NCBI GenBank assembly: GCA_902539165.1
Contig: CACBHY010000002.1
Location: 165,342 to 229,341 of the forward strand
DNA length: 64,000 bases
Origin: an uncultured Pelagibacteraceae bacterium
GTDB lineage: Bacteria; Pseudomonadota; Alphaproteobacteria; Pelagibacterales; Pelagibacteraceae
Direction of reading: 5' to 3'
Shown: positions 59,574 through 64,000 of the stretch, piece by piece
How positions within the stretch are numbered: the first letter of the stretch is position 1
How the letters are laid out: every line of letters starts with the position of its first letter
Program-made: the position numbers and the translations under genes
The notes under the pieces: model-generated
Told to the model about the DNA's origin: nothing
Seen by the model: only the letters and a program-made list of their open reading frames with translations
The model's database searches: none

Positions 59574-60407
59574 ATGCCAAGTTTTGAAGATGAAAAAAAA
59601 TCCCTAGATAACAAAGGTTACTTAATATTTGGAGCTTTAATTTTCATCGTTGCTTTAGTAATATGTTATTATGTTTATAAAAGCATAACTTCTGTAGAAT
59701 TAAATTCAAAAGGTTGTCCAGTTAAAGGTCCTTTTTCTGAACATGTTGTTCTTTTTGATCAGACAGACACTGTAAAAGATAAACCAATCGTCGAAGTAGA
59801 TGCTAGAAATTTTTTAGATAAAATTAAAATTGATGTCCCTCAATATAGTCGTCTATCTATTTACGTGATTAAAAATGATCCTGAAGGACGAAATATAAAA
59901 CCTGTCATTTCTGTTTGTAATCCAGGAGATGAAAGAAATTTAAGTTATTTTGAAAAATCTGGAATTACCCTAACAGTAAAAAAATATATGGAAGACTGGG
60001 AAAAAAATTTTAGCCAGATTATTAATCCAGTAATTAATAAAATTATGGAAAGATCAACCAGCCCCACTTCACCTATTTTTGAAATGATTAATGTTGTTAG
60101 CATTAATAGTTTTAAACATTCAAATCCAAAATATATTCATAAACTTGTTATATTTTCTGATTTTATGCATCATACTAGTGAATATTCTTTTTATAATACA
60201 TCAGATATAAATATTAAAAAATTTACTGATACTAGATATTTTAAAAATGTTTATTCTAGCTTGAGAGATAATGTTGATGTGGAGTTATACTGTTATAAAC
60301 GATATGAAAACGGACAATGTGATAATGTTGAGGGTTTTTGGAATAAATATTTTCAAGAAATAGATGCGCACAATAATAATATCAAATTTTCTAGGATAGG
60401 CTCATAA
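59574..60407 (+). CDS. Island gene 2: single-TM-anchored VWA-like protein
   Basis: N-terminal TM (GYLIFGALIFIVALVICYYVY); HVVLFDQTDTV with MIDAS-like DxTxT; HKLVIFSDFM strand. Confidence 0.65.
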   Translation: MPSFEDEKKSLDNKGYLIFGALIFIVALVICYYVYKSITSVELNSKGCPVKGPFSEHVVLFDQTDTVKDKPIVEVDARNFLDKIKIDVPQYSRLSIYVIKNDPEGRNIKPVISVCNPGDERNLSYFEKSGITLTVKKYMEDWEKNFSQIINPVINKIMERSTSPTSPIFEMINVVSINSFKHSNPKYIHKLVIFSDFMHHTSEYSFYNTSDINIKKFTDTRYFKNVYSSLRDNVDVELYCYKRYENGQCDNVEGFWNKYFQEIDAHNNNIKFSRIGS

Positions 60408-61378
60408 TGGCTAAGAATGAAGTGCCAACAGTAAAATTAAGAAGAACTAGTGCTGGAAATTTAAGAAATTTTTTTTTCATTTTTACTATAATTGGTGTTG
60501 CATCAATAGTTATTGTAAGAGGGCTTCAAGATTCATTATTATTACAAATGGCTCTACCTGGTCTTGTGGTTTTATTTTATGCAATTTTTATATTCAATAA
60601 AGGAAGAAATGTTTTAAATCTAGATCAGCTTGGTGACAGTGTGTATTATTTGGGTTTTATTTTAACACTGGCAGCATTAATTTTAGCTCTTTATGATTTA
60701 TCCGATGACCCAACCGCAGAGGATATTATTCCAAAGTTTGCAATTGCCCTAACGACTACTGTTGTTGGAATATTTGTCAGAGTTTTTATGTCTCAATTTG
60801 CTGCCTCACAAGAAGACATAAATGAAATGTCTGAAAGAATGCTATCTGATACAGCTCTAAGTCTTAAAACACAGCTCGATATGAGTACCAGTACATTTAA
60901 AAACTTAATCGATGAGATGAGCAGAAAGACCAGTGAGTCTTTAGAAAAAAATAGTATTGAATTAACCACCTTTCTAAAAGAAAATTCAGAGGAATTTGCT
61001 AAATCCTCAAAAAAAGTAATCTCAAATATAAATCTTGCCTCAGATACTTTGGTTAAAAAAACAAGTGATTTAGATAAAACTTTAGAAAATCTTAATAAGA
61101 CTACTGAAAGCTTTAATGAGAATTTAAATACACTTAATTCTGCTTTAACACAAAATAATCCAGCAAGAGAGATATCAGATTTACAAGATGTTTTTGATAA
61201 TATGACAAAATCAATGGAAGCTTACAAAAATATTGTTTCAACAGATATTAAAGAAATCACATCAAATAAAAAAGAAATTTTCAAATCATTAGAAGAGTCT
61301 AGAGAAGCTTTACAAAAAATGTACAACAACATGTCAAGCATGTCGGATTTAATAGTTTCTAAACTGAAACGAAAATAA
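60407..61378 (+). CDS. Island gene 3: MotA/TolQ/ExbB/ZorA-like membrane protein with long coiled-coil tail
   Basis: TM segments incl. LGDSVYYLGFILTLAALILAL and FAIALTTTVVGIFVRVFMSQF, then about 170 aa of predicted coiled coil. Confidence 0.7.
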   Translation: MAKNEVPTVKLRRTSAGNLRNFFFIFTIIGVASIVIVRGLQDSLLLQMALPGLVVLFYAIFIFNKGRNVLNLDQLGDSVYYLGFILTLAALILALYDLSDDPTAEDIIPKFAIALTTTVVGIFVRVFMSQFAASQEDINEMSERMLSDTALSLKTQLDMSTSTFKNLIDEMSRKTSESLEKNSIELTTFLKENSEEFAKSSKKVISNINLASDTLVKKTSDLDKTLENLNKTTESFNENLNTLNSALTQNNPAREISDLQDVFDNMTKSMEAYKNIVSTDIKEITSNKKEIFKSLEESREALQKMYNNMSSMSDLIVSKLKRK

Positions 61379-62229
61379 TGTTAAACCTTCATAAAGTTAG
61401 AAGAGGGCAAGTTTTTAGTTTTACTCTTACAGAATTGATATTGTTAATTCTTTTCATTTTATTATTACTGTTATGGCTTATCACAAATAAAAAAAATGAA
61501 GAATTAGTTAAATGGACTGAAGTAACAGGGACTAGCACTCCGGAGGAATACAAGATGCTATATCCAAATTTTCCTGACAAGACAACGACTCCTGATATTC
61601 AAGACAGATTAAAATCAGCTAACAAGGAATTAATAAAATTAAAAGAAGAGAATAAAGAATTAAAAGAAATGCTTGAAAAATTTGCTGAAAAAACAGGTAA
61701 AGAAAATCCTGAAGACCTTCCATTAAATACAAAATCTGTAATTGCAAAGGCTGAGAAGGGGTTGGGAAGAAACCCTCCATGCTGGCCAAAAGGTTGGCCA
61801 GATAACCCTGATTATGAAAATGCTGACAGAATTTTAAATGTATTATTTTTGGGTGTAGATCAAATTGCAATTATACCAGATTATCCAGATATTTATAAAG
61901 ATCAGTATAAGTTGTTACCTATTAACAAAAGTATATTAAGCTCAAATAATGACTTTAAAAATAAAACTCTAAAAAGAATATCATCTGGAGATTTTATAAA
62001 GAACTTTGATCGATTACTCCAGGTTAGTAAAAAGGAAATGGATATTAAACATAACAATCTTACTCTTAGAAGAGATTGCAGACACGAAGTAAGACTCTTT
62101 ATAGAAAACGAAAGTATATCTAGAAAAGAATATATAAGGTTGAAAGAAGAAACTGTAGAATATGTATTTGATACATTTAGATTTAGAGATGATAAATACA
62201 ATGATTACTTATTAAAGTATAAGAATTAA
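61378..62229 (+). CDS. Island gene 4: MotB/ZorB-like single-TM anchored protein
   Basis: VRRGQVFSFTLTELILLILFILLLLLWLI TM, coiled coil, then domain with GRNPPCWPKGWP and RRDCRHEVRLF motifs; directly overlaps gene 3. Confidence 0.6.
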   Translation: MLNLHKVRRGQVFSFTLTELILLILFILLLLLWLITNKKNEELVKWTEVTGTSTPEEYKMLYPNFPDKTTTPDIQDRLKSANKELIKLKEENKELKEMLEKFAEKTGKENPEDLPLNTKSVIAKAEKGLGRNPPCWPKGWPDNPDYENADRILNVLFLGVDQIAIIPDYPDIYKDQYKLLPINKSILSSNNDFKNKTLKRISSGDFIKNFDRLLQVSKKEMDIKHNNLTLRRDCRHEVRLFIENESISRKEYIRLKEETVEYVFDTFRFRDDKYNDYLLKYKN

Positions 62230-62507
62230 TGAACAAAGAAACTTTAGATGAAAAGATATTAGCTCTCAGAACAGCAGTTTTAAGTAACTTATTAAGAAAA
62301 AAAAAGATAAAACACTCAGTTCCTGATTTAGAGAAAATGGTAATTAATAAAAGTGATTTATCTGTTTATAATTATTTTTCTTCAAGAAAAAATGTAAAGA
62401 AAAGATTTATTATTTACATTATATCAATCATAATTGTCTCAATAGCTTCATATATTATTTACACATATTGGCCTTTAACAAATTTGAAGGATTTAATTGT
62501 TAAATGA
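62229..62507 (+). CDS. Island gene 5: small single-TM protein
   Basis: 92 aa, C-terminal TM RFIIYIISIIIVSIASYIIYTYW; overlaps its neighbours. Confidence 0.65.
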   Translation: MNKETLDEKILALRTAVLSNLLRKKKIKHSVPDLEKMVINKSDLSVYNYFSSRKNVKKRFIIYIISIIIVSIASYIIYTYWPLTNLKDLIVK

Positions 62508-63046
62508 AGAAAAATTTTTTCTTTTTAGCAATTCTTTTTATTTTTTTTACAAATTATTCATTTTCACAAGATGTTAAGATTCTAGATGGAGATACGATTA
62601 AAATTAATGGAGAGACAATACGATTTTCAGGAATAGATACACCTGAGACCACTTATTATCGAAAATACAAACAACTTTGTTATTTAAACAACCAGAAAAT
62701 ATATTGTGGGGAGTTATCCAAAAATAAGCTTATAGAAAAAATTTCCAATAATAAGATTAATTGTATTAGAGAAGAAAAAAAAGACGTGTGGGGACGTACT
62801 TTAGCTGAGTGTTTTGTAAATAATGAAAGTTTATCTAGTTACTTAGTAAAAACTGGATATGCCTTTGATTTTAAAAAGTATTCCAAAAAAAAATTTAATA
62901 CAGAAGAAGTATATGCAAAAGAAAATAATCTTGGTTTATGGACAATGAAATTTTTATATCCTTGGGAATGGAGAGCTAAAATTAGAAAATATAGAAAAGA
63001 TAAAAGTACTCTTAAAGATATTGAAATGTGGATGGAAATTAAATAA
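62504..63046 (+). CDS. Island gene 6: exported thermonuclease (staphylococcal nuclease-like)
   Basis: Signal peptide MKKNFFFLAILFIFFTNYSFS; VKILDGDTIKINGETIRFSGIDTPET; DVWGRTLAE, retaining Arg/Glu/Arg catalytic positions; ATGA overlap with gene 5. Confidence 0.87.
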   Translation: MKKNFFFLAILFIFFTNYSFSQDVKILDGDTIKINGETIRFSGIDTPETTYYRKYKQLCYLNNQKIYCGELSKNKLIEKISNNKINCIREEKKDVWGRTLAECFVNNESLSSYLVKTGYAFDFKKYSKKKFNTEEVYAKENNLGLWTMKFLYPWEWRAKIRKYRKDKSTLKDIEMWMEIK

Positions 63047-63092
63047 TCAAAACTATCAAATATTTGCCATATTTAGTTATTATATTAATAAT

Positions 63093-63110
63093 TGTTAAAG
63101 TTCTTTAACA
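63093..63110. promoter_or_regulatory. Perfect inverted repeat TGTTAAAG-TT-CTTTAACA upstream of the last island ORF
   Basis: 8-bp arms, 2-nt spacer, 24 nt before the ATG. Confidence 0.5.
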
Positions 63111-63134
63111 GTAAACTTCAGCAACACATAAACT

Positions 63135-63509
63135 ATGAAACAACTAGAATTAGATTTTAATTCAATAAATCTTTCTGATCACTATGAAGCTTATCAGGTT
63201 ATCGATGAGGGAAAAAATAAAATTTGTAGTTGGTCTGATTCATTGAGTGATGATGGAAAAAAGATAAGCTATAACGAGTTTACTTATAACACCACTCAAT
63301 GCATGGACTTCGAAAATTGGATTCATATTGACAAAAACGGTTTAGGTAAATCTGCATTCAAATGGCTTTGCATGTTCCTAAGGAGCATTAAAGGACGTGC
63401 AGACAGATTGGATAGGCTTAAAAAAGTTTTGGATGATGTGTGCATACCTTTTGAAGAAGGGGACTGGCAAACGATTGATAGAGATTGTGAAAGAGACAAA
63501 CTGAATTAA
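63135..63509 (+). CDS. Island gene 7: hypothetical soluble protein
   Basis: 124 aa ORF with its own upstream spacer and palindrome; no recognised family. Confidence 0.6.
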   Translation: MKQLELDFNSINLSDHYEAYQVIDEGKNKICSWSDSLSDDGKKISYNEFTYNTTQCMDFENWIHIDKNGLGKSAFKWLCMFLRSIKGRADRLDRLKKVLDDVCIPFEEGDWQTIDRDCERDKLN

Positions 63510-63516
63510 TCTCAAG

Positions 63517-63542
63517 TTAATAAAAATTTATTAAAGTTTTTT
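63517..63542 (+). terminator. Weak AT-only inverted repeat TTAATAAA-AA-TTTATTAA followed by a T-run
   Basis: Perfect palindrome followed by AG and T6. Confidence 0.35.
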
Positions 63543-63553
63543 GTGAATAAATT

Positions 63554-63576
63554 AAATTCACTTCAAATTCACTTCA
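63554..63576. repeat. Right internal repeat AAATTCACTTCAAATTCACTTCA
   Basis: Identical 23-nt copy of 58073-58095. Confidence 0.8.
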
Positions 63577-63678
63577 GTGAGTTCTATCTCCTTCCTTTCT
63601 ATAGTCTTATTAAACGATTTTTATTTTAAAAAAAATTTAAATAAAATTTGAGTTTGTTGAAAATAAATGAGATTTTAG

Positions 63679-63728
63679 TGGTGCCCCCGCACGGATTCGA
63701 ACCGCGGACCTATTGATTACAAATCAAT
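63679..63728. repeat. attR-like 50-bp direct repeat within intact tRNA-Thr
   Basis: Identical to 57950-57999. Confidence 0.93.
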
Positions 63729-63754
63729 TGCTCTACCAACTGAGCTACAAGGGC
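63679..63754 (-). tRNA. tRNA-Thr (anticodon TGT), CCA encoded
   Basis: Reverse strand GCCCTTGTAGCTCAGTTGGTAGAGCAATTGATTTGTAATCAATAGGTCCGCGGTTCGAATCCGTGCGGGGGCACCA. Confidence 0.95.
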
Positions 63755-63787
63755 ATGCGCAATAATTATTAACTATTTATTAAATAA

Positions 63788-64000
63788 TCAACTCTTTTTT
63801 TTGATATAACTTAAATGATGAAAGGCTATAGCAGCACTATTAGAGATATTTAAACTTTCAATTTTATCATTAATATTAATTTTAACGAAGAAATCAGTAT
63901 ATTTACTTGTATGTTGTCTCATACCAAATCCCTCAGAACCAAATAATAAAATAGTATTTTCTTCCCACTTGATATCTGTGAAATCCTTTTCACCCCTCGC
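63788..64000 (-). CDS. TrmH/SpoU-family rRNA/tRNA methyltransferase (C-terminal part; runs off the window)
   Basis: Reverse translation ...NTILLFGSEGFGMRQHTSKYTDFFVKININDKIESLNISNSAAIAFHHLSYIKKKS*. Confidence 0.87.
   Translation of the reverse strand, partial: ARGEKDFTDIKWEENTILLFGSEGFGMRQHTSKYTDFFVKININDKIESLNISNSAAIAFHHLSYIKKKS

Larger units (their letters stand above)
58000..63678. mobile_element. tRNA-Thr-targeted integrative island, no recognisable integrase (non-autonomous or decayed)
   Basis: Bounded by 50-bp direct repeats of the tRNA 3' part; unusual cargo between; second set of internal terminal repeats. Confidence 0.85.

Noticed and set aside
60407-62229. Calling the gene 3/4 pair a bona fide Zorya system or flagellar MotAB
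   Set aside because: MotA/MotB-like features are only at the level of TM architecture and motifs, no OmpA-like peptidoglycan-binding domain was recognised in gene 4, and ZorC/D/E partners are absent
1-64000. CRISPR arrays
   Set aside because: No regularly spaced repeat-spacer structure seen; the direct repeats found are only two-copy att and terminal repeats

Overview
AT-rich, gene-dense, streamlined alphaproteobacterial chromosome segment. Gene content and style (methylcitrate cycle, ProVW, TRAP transporters, tiny intergenic gaps) resemble Pelagibacterales (SAR11); this taxonomic call is an inference. Most of the window is core metabolism: glycine betaine-type ABC transport, a TRAP/CoA-transferase/aldehyde dehydrogenase catabolic block, malonyl-CoA decarboxylase, nrdAB, prpDBC, glmS with a standalone GlmU C-terminal domain, cysS/cimA, rpsD, the pur operon, map/sfsA, a glucosylglycerate-type solute cluster, tRNA-Leu and nadK. 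The most unusual region is about 5.7 kb (58000-63678), bounded by a perfect 50-bp direct repeat of the 3' part of tRNA-Thr(TGT), with a second pair of tandem 11-mers just inside each end. This is a tRNA-targeted integrative island with no recognisable integrase. Its cargo is a tightly coupled six-gene operon: a multi-TM protein, a membrane-anchored VWA-like protein with a DxTxT motif, a MotA/TolQ/ZorA-like protein with a long coiled-coil tail, a MotB/ZorB-like anchored protein, a small TM protein, and an exported staphylococcal-nuclease-like protein. I propose it as a candidate undescribed envelope-associated (possibly anti-phage) system. Other findings include an alphaproteobacterial LexA-type GTTC-N7-GTTC site upstream of nrdAB, a terminator hairpin whose U-tract abuts the dctQ start codon, a perfect 23-bp palindrome between divergent proW and proV, and nadK starting 4 nt after a tRNA 3' end.
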